From assembly GCF_002005445.1 (NCBI RefSeq), contig NZ_CP014692.1, positions 310,001 to 374,000 of the forward strand: a DNA stretch of 64,000 bases, given 5' to 3'. The translations under genes and the position numbers were made by a program. Shown piece by piece: positions 8,551 through 17,468 of the stretch. Below the pieces are notes generated by a model. It was not told the DNA's origin and searched no databases. It worked only from the letters and a program-made list of their open reading frames with translations. The stretch comes from Acetobacter aceti (lineage in GTDB: Bacteria > Pseudomonadota > Alphaproteobacteria > Acetobacterales > Acetobacteraceae). Each line of letters opens with the position of its first letter. The stretch's first letter is position 1.

Positions 8551-9405
8551 GATCAGTATCTTGCTGTGGTGATGATCGTAAAGCTATTGCAAGAATGGTG
8601 GAGAGCGAAAAGGCAGGAGAGATAAATTTTATCGTAGGCCGTCATGGTATTGCCATCTGCCGCAAAAGAATCAGTGCGCGCCCCGGTAATGGTGAAACGG
8701 GTGGGCGGCAGAATGGGGCGTGAAATGAGGCCGTGTCAGTCGCGACAGTTAATGTCGTTGTAAGAAATTCTCTGATATAGATAAGGTATATTACTCAAAA
8801 TATTTGCGTTCTATAGAAAATCGAGATCAAGGCCCGGTCCTGCCGGGTCTCTGAAACGAGGAAATAATCCCGTCGCAGAGGGGATGAGCGGAAACTGTCC
8901 CTGATCGATAATGATAGAGGTCAGACTATTGAGCGTGTGCTTGTGTACGGGTCACTGCCGAACAACCCGAGACATTCTGAAGGTGGAGAACAGCAGGTAA
9001 GGTTGAAAGAAAAATTCTCAGATACTTTATAGTGGTTATGGGAAGTGAATTTTCGTCAAGTCATTCAAATGATACGGTTTTTAATTTTAATATCGTATTA
9101 TCGTTATAATCGATGACCAGGAGACATATTCCCGCAGATGGAGTGTGTCAGGTGAGTTCAAGGCGGGATCTTCCGCCAAATCGAGCGGCAGACGCTCTCA
9201 AGTGATGGATTTATCAAAAGAGCATAAAATTATGAAAGGAAAAAAGCGATAAAAATGAAATATGTTTTTTATATCAATATGTTAAAATAATATCGTATTT
9301 TCCGATATGGCTTATGGGCATTATCTATTGGTTTGATGTCGTAACGTATGCCACGGTTCAGGAATCAGGCGGATCACAAACGGTTTGCTGGTTTGAAGGG
9401 CGTGC
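8551..9405. other. Long AT-rich intergenic region, no gene recognised
   Basis: This 855-base gap separates two diverging genes, rhtA and the aminobutyraldehyde dehydrogenase. It has short stems such as CCCGG/CCGGG near 8835 and CGACA/TGTCG near 8740. Its right half is AT-rich with repeated ATATCGTAT-like words (about 9090 and 9290). It must hold both promoters. I see no convincing coding frame, tRNA or riboswitch. A small RNA is possible but unsupported. Confidence 0.5.
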
Positions 9406-10836
9406 ATGGTGTTTACCAGAATGCTGATTGGCTCGGACTTTGTCGAAGGAGCAGGAGAGAAGGAAAAGCTCTTCGCGCCGATGACGGGGGAGATCATCAT
9501 GGAACTGGCAAGCGCATCGACGGAACAGGTTGAGGCTGCTGTGCGGGCTGCTGAGGAAGCCTTTCCGGCCTGGTCCATGACGACGCCAGCCGAACGCTCC
9601 ATGTATCTGCTGCAGGTGGCTCAGGCCATTGAGCGTGATGCCGACATATTTGCTGAACTCGAAGCAAAAAACACAGGCAAGCCTCGTCATCTGATATTGA
9701 GTGATGAAATTCCGGCTATCGCTGACGGTTTCCGCTTCTTTGCCGCAGCAGCGAGAAACCTGAGTGGTCCCATTGCAGGAGAGTATCTGGCGGGCCACAC
9801 CTCCATGTTGCGGCGCGCGCCGGTTGGAGTGGTGGCGTGTATTGCCCCCTGGAATTATCCATTACTGATGGCGACGTGGAAACTTGCTCCGGCTCTGGCT
9901 GCGGGCAACACATGTGTGATCAAGCCTTCTGAAAACACGCCTTTTACACTGCTGCATCTTGGGAGAATTTTTGCGGAGATCGTGCCTGCGGGAGTCGTCA
10001 ATATCGTTCTGGGGAGAGGTAATTCTGTCGGGCAGCAGCTTCTGGACCATCCGGATGTCGCCATGGTGTCACTCACGGGAGATATTGCGACCGGCAGAAA
10101 AGTCATTGCAGCCGCTGCGCGGTCAGTGAAACGAACACACCTTGAGCTGGGAGGTAAAGCTCCCGTCATTGTCTATGATGATGCTGATATGGAGGCAGTT
10201 GTTCAGAGTGTTCGGACTTTTGGATATTACAATGCTGGACAGGACTGTACGGCTGCATGCCGGGTCTATGCTGACGAGAAGGTTTATGATCGTCTCGTCG
10301 CTGAACTGACAGCCTCAGTTAAAAAGATTTCTTTTGGAAAGAAGGATGACAAGAAAAATGAGATCCCGCCTCTGATTTCAGCGCGCCAGCGCTCACGGGT
10401 GGCGGCCTTTGTCGAACGTGCTGCGGAGCTTCCTCATGTCGAAATCACAACGGGTGGCGACATGATTGATGGTGAAGGTTTTTTTTATAAACCGACAGTC
10501 ATTGCCGGGGCTCTTCCCGGAGACGAGATTGTCGAACGCGAGGTTTTTGGGCCGGTCGTCTCCGTGACGCGTTGCCGGGATATGGATGCTGTTATCAGGA
10601 ATGTGAACAATTCGCCCTACGGACTGGCCTCTTCTGTATGGACCGGAAATATTCGTCGTGGAATGGAAGCTGCATCACGTCTTCGTTTCGGCTGTACATG
10701 GGTCAACACGCATTTCACACTGGTTAATGAAATGCCGCATGGCGGATTCCGGAATTCCGGTTACGGCAAGGATATGAGTCTTGGATCGATTGAGGATTAC
10801 ACCGTGTCCCGACATGTCATGGTAAAATGGAACTGA
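9406..10836 (+). CDS. patD: Gamma-aminobutyraldehyde dehydrogenase (PatD/YdcW-like)
   Basis: A 476-residue aldehyde dehydrogenase. The oxyanion Asn150 lies in CIAPWNYPL, the general base Glu247 in THLELGGKAP, and the nucleophile Cys281 in NAGQDCTAAC. The length and the GQDCTAACR context fit the YdcW/PatD branch, which oxidises 4-aminobutanal to GABA with NAD. ATG at 9406 follows GAAGGG by five bases. The gene opens an operon with a YdcSTUV-like polyamine importer, a LysR gene and gabT, which supports a putrescine-degradation role. Betaine-aldehyde dehydrogenase is the main alternative, but no choline gene is near. Confidence 0.8.
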   Translation: MVFTRMLIGSDFVEGAGEKEKLFAPMTGEIIMELASASTEQVEAAVRAAEEAFPAWSMTTPAERSMYLLQVAQAIERDADIFAELEAKNTGKPRHLILSDEIPAIADGFRFFAAAARNLSGPIAGEYLAGHTSMLRRAPVGVVACIAPWNYPLLMATWKLAPALAAGNTCVIKPSENTPFTLLHLGRIFAEIVPAGVVNIVLGRGNSVGQQLLDHPDVAMVSLTGDIATGRKVIAAAARSVKRTHLELGGKAPVIVYDDADMEAVVQSVRTFGYYNAGQDCTAACRVYADEKVYDRLVAELTASVKKISFGKKDDKKNEIPPLISARQRSRVAAFVERAAELPHVEITTGGDMIDGEGFFYKPTVIAGALPGDEIVEREVFGPVVSVTRCRDMDAVIRNVNNSPYGLASSVWTGNIRRGMEAASRLRFGCTWVNTHFTLVNEMPHGGFRNSGYGKDMSLGSIEDYTVSRHVMVKWN

Positions 10837-10841
10837 CAATA

Positions 10842-11858
10842 ATGACGGATGATTCTTCCTTGCATGAGCCTGCGGTCAGGCTGACGGCGCTGACAAAATC
10901 TTACGGTCATGGCAAGCCGGTTCTGAAAGGGATTGATCTGACCATCCGGCGTGGAGAGTTCTTTACCATGCTGGGTCCTTCCGGTTCAGGAAAGACCACC
11001 ACACTGCGTCTGATTGGCGGGTTTGAAATGCCGGACTCCGGTGAGGTTTTTCTGGGCGACACAAAGGTGACGCGTCTTCCTCCATACAGACGTGATGTCA
11101 ACACGATGTTTCAGGATTACGCATTATTTCCCCACATGAGCCTTCAGGAGAATGTTGCCTACGGTATGAAGATCAGGGGAGTGGGTGCCGCTGAGCGCGC
11201 CGATCGCGCCACCAGGGCGCTCGCAATGGTGCATCTGGAAACAGTAGGAGATCGTCGTCCTTCTCAGCTTTCAGGTGGCCAAAGGCAGCGTGTGGCGCTG
11301 GCTCGTGCTCTGGTTAACGAACCCTCCCTGATCCTGCTTGATGAGCCGCTGGGAGCCCTGGATCTGAAATTGCGCCGCGAAATGCAGGTGGAGCTCAAGA
11401 AAATCCAGAAGCAGACGGGAATAACCTTTGTGTATGTTACGCATGATCAGGAAGAGGCGCTGAGCATGAGTGACCGGATTGCCGTCTTTTCGGAAGGCGT
11501 CATCGAACAGATCGGGACGCCGGAAGAGTTGTATGAACGGCCTGCCAGTCATTTCGTTGCCCGTTTCATCGGGTCGTCCAACATCCTGAATGAAAACGGA
11601 CAGGACATTCTGCTGCGTCCGGAAGATATCCGTCTGGAACAGCAGGGATATGAAATGGCTTCTGATGAGGCGGGTCTGTCCGGTCTTGTTCAGGAGATTT
11701 CCTATCTCGGGCCGGTTACGCGCTGCCGCGTGGCTGCATCCGGGGGTGGGACGGATGTGACCACCATGGTGCCGTCCCGTCAGGCGCGTGGCTTGAGTGA
11801 AAATATGGCCGTTACGGCTGTATGGTCCAGGCGGGATGCTTATCCTCTTTCAGCATAA
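10842..11858 (+). CDS. ydcT: Polyamine-type ABC transporter ATPase (PotA/YdcT)
   Basis: A 338-residue ABC ATPase with Walker [10 protein letters not shown] (residues 45-53), signature LSGGQRQR (143-150), Walker B LILLDEP (163-169), switch His in [10 protein letters not shown], and a C-terminal TOBE-like regulatory domain. ATG at 10842 lies five bases beyond the dehydrogenase stop, with GGAAC upstream. An in-frame ATG at 10827 overlaps that gene and is less likely. The protein powers the two permeases encoded downstream. The MOI/TOBE architecture and neighbours fit polyamine or related cationic solutes. Confidence 0.88.
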   Translation: MTDDSSLHEPAVRLTALTKSYGHGKPVLKGIDLTIRRGEFFTMLGPSGSGKTTTLRLIGGFEMPDSGEVFLGDTKVTRLPPYRRDVNTMFQDYALFPHMSLQENVAYGMKIRGVGAAERADRATRALAMVHLETVGDRRPSQLSGGQRQRVALARALVNEPSLILLDEPLGALDLKLRREMQVELKKIQKQTGITFVYVTHDQEEALSMSDRIAVFSEGVIEQIGTPEELYERPASHFVARFIGSSNILNENGQDILLRPEDIRLEQQGYEMASDEAGLSGLVQEISYLGPVTRCRVAASGGGTDVTTMVPSRQARGLSENMAVTAVWSRRDAYPLSA

Positions 11859-11871
11859 GGAAGTTTAGGGA

Positions 11872-13038
11872 ATGGCTTATGTTACCATGAAGACAAGGAT
11901 GACAGGCATGAGAGGTTTCAGTGCGCTGTTTCTGGCAACGGGCTGCACCGTTATGGTCGCGCAGGCCCATGCGGCCGATCTTCCAGCCTCTATCGGTAAA
12001 GGCGAAGGCAATCTGAATGTCGTTGCCTGGGAAGGTTACGCTGATGACGCCTGGGTCAAGCCGTTTGAACAGCAGTCCGGGTGCAAGGTTCATCGCAAAT
12101 ATGTCGGCTCATCCGATGAAATGGTGGCGCTGACCCGTATGGGCGGCGGCAAGGGTTTTGACGTTGTGTCGGCATCCGGTGATGCGGCGCTTCGGCTGAT
12201 CTTCGGCAAGAACGTGCAGCCTGTGAATGTAAGCCTGATCCCGGCCTACGCCGATCTTATGCCGGAGTTGAAAGAGCCGCTCTTCAATACGGTGAAGGGG
12301 GTTCATTACGGTATTTCCTACGAATGGGGCCCGAATGTCCTCATGTGGAATACGAAAACGATCGCGACTGCTCCGACAAGCTGGTCCGTCATTTATGACA
12401 AGGCTCATGCAGGCTTGATCACGGTTCCGGATAATCCGATCCAGATTGCCGATGCCGCGTTGTATCTGTCTCACACCAAGCCGGAACTGGGGATCACGGA
12501 CCCTTATGAGCTGACGCAGGCCCAGATGGATGCGGTCGTGGCGCTGCTGAAGGACCAGCGGCCGCTGGTCAAGAAATACTGGGCTTTGGCTTCCGATGAA
12601 GTTGACCTGTTCAAGAGTGGGGATGCGCAGGTCGGAGCAGCGTGGCCGTATCAGGCCAATACATTGCGGGCGGCAAATGTGCCTGTGCAGGATACCATCC
12701 CGACTGAAGGCGCTACCGGCTGGGCCGATACGTGGATGATCAGCGCGCATGCGGAACATCCGAACTGCGCCTATCTGTGGATCAACCATGTGATGACGCC
12801 AAAAGTGCAAGCGCAGCAGGCATTGTCCTTTGGAGAAACGCCTGCCAGCACGAAAGCGTGCGCCGAAATGGATGCGGCGCAGCCTGGGGCGTGCAAGCAG
12901 TATCATGCTGATGCGTCGGCTGCCTATTTCTCCACGATCAAATTCTGGAAAACACCTGTTAAACAATGTGGAAACGGGCAGAGTAATTGCCTGGATTATG
13001 CTGCCTGGCAGCGCGCATGGCAGCAGGTCAAACAGTAA
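11872..13038 (+). CDS. ydcS: ABC transporter periplasmic binding protein (YdcS-like)
   Basis: A 388-residue protein with a signal peptide cleaved near residue 35 (QAHA|ADLP). The mature part tracks E. coli YdcS closely: NVVAWEGYADDAWVKPFEQQ, GSSDEMVALTRMGGGKGFDV, SGDAALRLIFGKNVQPVN, YEWGPNVLMWNTKTI, DAALYLSHTKPELGITDPYEL, WPYQANTLRAANVPV and EGATGWADTWMIS. It should capture a polyamine or GABA-like solute in the periplasm for the downstream permeases. In-frame ATGs at residues 6, 10 and 13 make the exact start uncertain. Its stop overlaps the next start (TAATG). Confidence 0.88.
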   Translation: MAYVTMKTRMTGMRGFSALFLATGCTVMVAQAHAADLPASIGKGEGNLNVVAWEGYADDAWVKPFEQQSGCKVHRKYVGSSDEMVALTRMGGGKGFDVVSASGDAALRLIFGKNVQPVNVSLIPAYADLMPELKEPLFNTVKGVHYGISYEWGPNVLMWNTKTIATAPTSWSVIYDKAHAGLITVPDNPIQIADAALYLSHTKPELGITDPYELTQAQMDAVVALLKDQRPLVKKYWALASDEVDLFKSGDAQVGAAWPYQANTLRAANVPVQDTIPTEGATGWADTWMISAHAEHPNCAYLWINHVMTPKVQAQQALSFGETPASTKACAEMDAAQPGACKQYHADASAAYFSTIKFWKTPVKQCGNGQSNCLDYAAWQRAWQQVKQ

Positions 13039-13889
13039 TGTCTGGTAGCCGGAAGCTTCTGGGGCATGCGGCCCTGCTGTTGCCACCCTTTGGGTGGCTG
13101 ACAGTCTTCTATCTGGGCAGTCTGTCTGCTCTGCTGCTTTCGGCTTTCTGGCAGGTCGATTCAATGTCCGGCGAGATGATCCACGAGTGGACGCTGGACA
13201 ATTTTCGCATTCTCGCCACGGACGCCACCTATCGCATCATTGCGGAACGGACGATTGGTATCGCGGCCCTGGTCACGGTCACAGACATCATTCTTGCGTG
13301 GCCGCTGGCCTATGTCATCGCCCGTAAGGTTGGTCCGCGCATGAAACTGGTTCTGCTCGTTCTGGTGGCGCTGCCGCTCTGGTCGAGCATGCTGGCGCGT
13401 ATTTATTCCTGGCGACTGATTCTGGGCCATGATGGCGTGCTGAACTGGTTTTTGCGAACAGTTGGGCTACCGGAACAGTCTTTTGCTTTCACAAATGTCG
13501 CCTTGTGGATTGTATTCACCTATCTGTGGCTGCCCTTCATGCTGATGCCGCTTGTCTCGGCGCTGGAGCGCATTCCTGCGTCTCTTCCTGACGCAGCCGG
13601 GGATATGGGCGCTACACCGTTCCAGACTTTTCGGACAGTGATCTTTCCTCTCGCCATTCCAGGTATGGCGGCGGGATCTGTGTTCACTTTTGCTGTCACG
13701 CTGGGCGAGTATGTCACGCCGATGCTGGTAGGCGGCGCCGGGTCGGAGTTTATCGGCAACGTGGTCTACTCCAATGTCGGCGTGTCCGGAAATATTCCTT
13801 TTGCAGCAGCCTATTCCATGATTCTCCTTGTGGTGGTCGGTGCGTATATGCTGTTTGCCCGGCGTTTTGGAGCCTTTGACGGAGCATGA
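13038..13889 (+). CDS. ydcU: ABC transporter permease (PotB/YdcU)
   Basis: A 283-residue inner-membrane permease with about six segments. The EAA loop near residues 170-200 (ERIPASLPDAAGDMGATPFQTFRTVIFPLAIPGMAAG) docks on the ATPase. The start at 13038 overlaps the stop of the binding-protein gene; a longer open frame from 12987 would lie inside that gene and is rejected. The stop overlaps the next permease (ATGA). PotB/YdcU type by order and motif. Confidence 0.88.
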   Translation: MSGSRKLLGHAALLLPPFGWLTVFYLGSLSALLLSAFWQVDSMSGEMIHEWTLDNFRILATDATYRIIAERTIGIAALVTVTDIILAWPLAYVIARKVGPRMKLVLLVLVALPLWSSMLARIYSWRLILGHDGVLNWFLRTVGLPEQSFAFTNVALWIVFTYLWLPFMLMPLVSALERIPASLPDAAGDMGATPFQTFRTVIFPLAIPGMAAGSVFTFAVTLGEYVTPMLVGGAGSEFIGNVVYSNVGVSGNIPFAAAYSMILLVVVGAYMLFARRFGAFDGA

Positions 13890-14674
13890 GTGGTTCGATG
13901 CGTAATCTTGCTCTCTGGGGCGCTGCATCGGCAGTGCTCGCGTTTCTGCTGCTGCCACTGCTGATTGTGCTGGTATTCGCGTTCGATGCTTCATCCGTGC
14001 AGGTCTGGCCGATCCAGTCCTTTTCGCTGAAATGGTTTTACGCGACATGGGCGGATGAAGAAGTGCGGGGCGCTCTTCTTGTTTCGCTGGAAGTGGCCGG
14101 ACTGGCGACGCTGTTCGCATCGGTTCTCGGTACACTGGCGGCCGTGGGGATGAGTGGCCTCTCTTCCCGCATCGTGCAGGTGGGTTCCTTTTTTCTCACA
14201 CTCCCTATCGCTTTGCCCGGGGTGCTGACCGGTATTGCGATGAACAGTTTTTTCACCGCGCTGGAAATTCCCTTCACGATGGTGACGCTGGTTATTGCGC
14301 ACACGACTTTCTGTACTGTTGTAATCTACAGCAATGTCATGGCGCGGCTCCGGCGGCTTCCCCCTTCGCTGATCGAGGCGGCTCAGGATATGGGTGCGAG
14401 ACCTTTTCGAAGTTTCACCAGTGTGACGCTGCCGCTTCTGAGCGGGGCCATCGTGTCGGGAATGCTTCTGGCGTTTGCACTTTCTTTTGACGAAGTGATT
14501 GTGTCGACCTTCACGTCCGGTTCGGAAACGACTTTGCCTCTGTGGATCTTCGGGGCCATTCGTCTTGGCCAGCACATGCCGGAAGTGAATGTCGTGGTGT
14601 TTGCTGTTGTTGCTGTGACACTCCTGCCGATCATTGTGGGTCAGAAACTGGCGGCTTCCGCGTCCAGGGAATAA
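13886..14674 (+). CDS. ydcV: ABC transporter permease (PotC/YdcV)
   Basis: A 262-residue permease with six hydrophobic segments. Its EAA loop reads LPPSLIEAAQDMGARPFRSFTSVTLPLLSG, and FALSFDEVIVSTFTSG is typical of the PotC/YdcV group. It pairs with the preceding permease and overlaps it by four bases. A gap of about 180 bases, with no clear terminator, follows before the LysR gene on the same strand. Confidence 0.88.
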   Translation: MSGSMRNLALWGAASAVLAFLLLPLLIVLVFAFDASSVQVWPIQSFSLKWFYATWADEEVRGALLVSLEVAGLATLFASVLGTLAAVGMSGLSSRIVQVGSFFLTLPIALPGVLTGIAMNSFFTALEIPFTMVTLVIAHTTFCTVVIYSNVMARLRRLPPSLIEAAQDMGARPFRSFTSVTLPLLSGAIVSGMLLAFALSFDEVIVSTFTSGSETTLPLWIFGAIRLGQHMPEVNVVVFAVVAVTLLPIIVGQKLAASASRE

Positions 14675-14856
14675 GCCGTATGAAGGAAAAGGGTTCGGCT
14701 TCGGAGAATGGCCGACGCAATGGGCGCCGTCGTAACGGAGCAAAAGACTGAGGGAATTTTTCCGGAACGTCTCCTGATATTCTTTGAAAAACTCCGGATG
14801 CGGGACAGTGAATTTTCCCCGGTTTCACTGTATGTTGGTGAGGAAAGCTGTTTGTT

Positions 14857-15765
14857 ATGGCGCTGACGTTACGCCAGTTCCGATATTTTGCATCTGTTGC
14901 GGAAGTCGGTTCAATTTCCGGTGCGGCAATGGTGTTGCTGGTGTCTCAGTCAACCGTAACGGAAGCTCTGCGTGATCTTGAAGCCGAGATGGGGTTCAGG
15001 CTGCTTGACCGTCATGCGCGGGGCGTCATTCTGACCCGACGCGGGCAGCAGTTTTTCCAGCGTGTGCAGCGTATTCTTGCTGATGTCGCCGATGCGCAGA
15101 GCATGCAGGATGAGGACGAAGAGGCTCTTGTCGGCACGCTCACGCTTGGTGTGACGCCGGTTGTGGCCGGGTATGTGCTGCCAGATCTTCTGACACGATT
15201 CAAACGTGCGTTTCCGAAAGTGAATGTAACGCTCGTAGAAGAGCAAACTGATTATCTTGACCACATGCTGATCGGAGGTGAACTCGATCTTGCCGTGATG
15301 CTGCGTCTCGGCAGCTCGGTTCCAAGCGCCTGTGGCGCGCACGTGATGGGTGTTTCGCCTCACCACGTCTGGCTGTCTCATGGACATCCGCTTGCGCAGG
15401 AAAAGCAGGTAAGCCTGAAGCAACTGGACAGGGAGCCTTTTATCACTCTTGCAGCTGATATTCTTGAGAGCAGAATGACGGTGGTCTGTGAACGGTTTTC
15501 TTTTCTGCCGACATCCTGTTTCCGATCGACTTCAATAGAGGCGGTGCGCAGTCTGGTGGCTGCGGGACATGGTGTCGCCCTGTTACCGCAACTGATTTAT
15601 CGTCCATGGTCGCTTGAAGGCGAAAAGATAGAATCCCGTCCGATTCAGGAAGAGCTTCCGACTGCGGATCTTCTGGTGATGTGGCGACGTGGCCTGCCGC
15701 TGGGTGCTCCGGTTCAGTATTTCATGGACATGGCGTTGCAGCGGACTGAGCGAATCGCAGTCTGA
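14857..15765 (+). CDS. LysR-family transcriptional regulator
   Basis: A 302-residue regulator. The N-terminal winged helix-turn-helix covers residues 1-60 (LTLRQFRYFASVAEVGSISGAAMVLLVSQSTVTEALRDLEAEMG). A periplasmic-binding-like effector domain begins at about residue 90 (LVGTLTLGVTPVVAGYVLP). It lies between the transporter and gabT, all on one strand, so it probably controls polyamine/GABA use in response to a pathway compound. The target sites and effector are not visible. It is not autodivergent, unlike many LysR genes, so an operator between it and a target cannot be assigned. Confidence 0.88.
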   Translation: MALTLRQFRYFASVAEVGSISGAAMVLLVSQSTVTEALRDLEAEMGFRLLDRHARGVILTRRGQQFFQRVQRILADVADAQSMQDEDEEALVGTLTLGVTPVVAGYVLPDLLTRFKRAFPKVNVTLVEEQTDYLDHMLIGGELDLAVMLRLGSSVPSACGAHVMGVSPHHVWLSHGHPLAQEKQVSLKQLDREPFITLAADILESRMTVVCERFSFLPTSCFRSTSIEAVRSLVAAGHGVALLPQLIYRPWSLEGEKIESRPIQEELPTADLLVMWRRGLPLGAPVQYFMDMALQRTERIAV

Positions 15766-15928
15766 TGAACGGAGCCAGAGAGTAAAGTTTACTTTTCTTC
15801 TTTGACGGGTGGAAGAGTGTCGGAAGAGGGATTATGTGGAGTGCAGCGCGTGCGGTGCGCTCCGAATGCTCTGGGTTTTGATATCAGGCCGAACGGGTCG
15901 GGCAGTTTTTTAGAGTAGGGAAAGAAAC

Positions 15929-17209
15929 GTGAGTACAGGCAAGAGCAACAAGGATCTGTCGGCTCGGCGTGCGGCAGCCGTTCCTGTTGGTGTCGGTTCG
16001 GCGACCGCTATTTATGCGGAGCGGGCTCTGGGTGCCGAACTGTGGGATGTCGAAGGACGTCGCTACATTGATTTTGCAGCGGGAATCGCTGTGGTCAATG
16101 TCGGTCATCGTCATCCGGCTGTCATTCAGGCTGTGCAGGAACAACTCGAGCATTTCAGTCATACGGGCTTTCAGGTCGCGCCGTATGAAAACTATGTTGC
16201 TCTGGCAGAACGTCTGAACGCCGCCGCGCCGTTCGATGGTCCGGCAAAAAGCATTTTCTTCACGACCGGTGCTGAAGCGACAGAGAATGCGGTGAAAATC
16301 GCCCGGGCTGCGACAGGCCGGTCAGGCGTTATCGCGTTTACCGGTGGCTTCCATGGGCGCACGCTGCTTGCGTCTGCCATGACCGGCAAGGTGAACCCTT
16401 ACAAGACACAGTTCGGCACCATGCCGGGTGACGTCTTTCATGTGCCGTTCCCTGCGCAGGGTGTGTCGGTTGCGGATAGCCTCAATGCGCTTGATCTGAT
16501 GCTTGCTGCGGACGTTGATCCGTCCCGTGTGGCTGCGATCATCATTGAGCCGATCCAGGGTGAAGGCGGTTTCCGCGTGAGTTCGAAGGAGCTTCTGGAA
16601 GGCCTCCGCGAACGATGCACGAAGCATGGCATCCTGTTGATTGCTGATGAGGTTCAGACCGGCTTTGCCCGTACTGGCAAACTGTTCGGCATACAGCATT
16701 CAGGTGTTCAGCCTGATCTGATCTCGGTCGCGAAAGCTCTTGGTGGCGGATTCCCGCTGTCTGGCGTTGTTGGCCGTGCAGAGATCATGGATGCGGTCCG
16801 TCCGGGTGGTCTCGGCGGAACATATGGCGGCTCACCACTTGCCTGTGCAGCGGGTCTTGCAGTTCTTGATGTCATCGAAAAAGAGAATCTTTGCGCCCGC
16901 GCAGAGAGTCTTGGTGAGACAATCAGCAAGCGCATTGCCGGTTGGACGGAACGTAGCGATCTGATCGCTGTAGGCAAGGCTCATGGGCTTGGCGCCATGA
17001 TTGGCTTCGATGTCCTCAGCGCTCATGGTTCTGACGAAGTGCAGGCCGGAGGTGCGGCGTCAATCTGCGCACGCGCGGCAGAGGCAGGCCTGATCGTGTT
17101 GTCTTGTGGTGTTCTGGGAGAGACGGTGCGTCTCCTGCCGCCTTTGACCATCAGTGATGAACTGTTGCAGGAAGGTCTGGATCTTCTTGAGGCATCCCTC
17201 AAGAACTGA
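15929..17209 (+). CDS. gabT: 4-aminobutyrate aminotransferase
   Basis: A 426-residue class III PLP aminotransferase. Motifs include GIAVVNVGHRHPAVIQAV, FFTTGAEATENAVKIAR, AFTGGFHGRTLLA, IIEPIQGEGGF and LLIADEVQTGFARTGKLF. Lys269 in ISVAKALGGG is the PLP lysine, one position from E. coli GabT Lys268. GTG start with GGGAAAG upstream. It converts GABA plus 2-oxoglutarate to succinate semialdehyde and glutamate. It ends the polyamine/GABA cluster and is followed by a strong terminator. The partner succinate-semialdehyde dehydrogenase lies at 59330. Confidence 0.9.
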   Translation: MSTGKSNKDLSARRAAAVPVGVGSATAIYAERALGAELWDVEGRRYIDFAAGIAVVNVGHRHPAVIQAVQEQLEHFSHTGFQVAPYENYVALAERLNAAAPFDGPAKSIFFTTGAEATENAVKIARAATGRSGVIAFTGGFHGRTLLASAMTGKVNPYKTQFGTMPGDVFHVPFPAQGVSVADSLNALDLMLAADVDPSRVAAIIIEPIQGEGGFRVSSKELLEGLRERCTKHGILLIADEVQTGFARTGKLFGIQHSGVQPDLISVAKALGGGFPLSGVVGRAEIMDAVRPGGLGGTYGGSPLACAAGLAVLDVIEKENLCARAESLGETISKRIAGWTERSDLIAVGKAHGLGAMIGFDVLSAHGSDEVQAGGAASICARAAEAGLIVLSCGVLGETVRLLPPLTISDELLQEGLDLLEASLKN

Positions 17210-17238
17210 ATCCTGCATTCGGTTGTCTTGGATGACCA

Positions 17239-17271
17239 AAAGGTGTTCCATGGGAGTGGAACACCTTTTTT
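17239..17271 (+). terminator. Terminator after gabT
   Basis: AAGGTGTTCC at 17240-17249 and GGAACACCTT at 17258-17267 form a perfect ten-pair stem with an eight-base loop, followed by a T run. It ends the polyamine/GABA unit before a convergent gene. Confidence 0.9.
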
Positions 17272-17468
17272 ATGACTATCGACTGCTGTTCGCGCTGAGC
17301 GCACATCCCCGTTCTGCGCATCCTCGTTTCTGATCTGCGACAGGTGGGGATCTCAGAAATGCCGCGCTTCTTCTGGAGAGAAGCTCCCTCCGGAATGACG
17401 TTTTCCTGTCAGGATGTCTTCGTAATTCACGCAGGGATTTTTATTGATTTCCGAGAGCCGGTGATCAT

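Noticed and set aside
12987..13037. Longer N-terminus for the first ABC permease
   Set aside because: The extension overlaps the binding-protein gene and reads as non-membrane, Cys/Met-rich sequence; ATG 13038 makes a normal TAATG junction.
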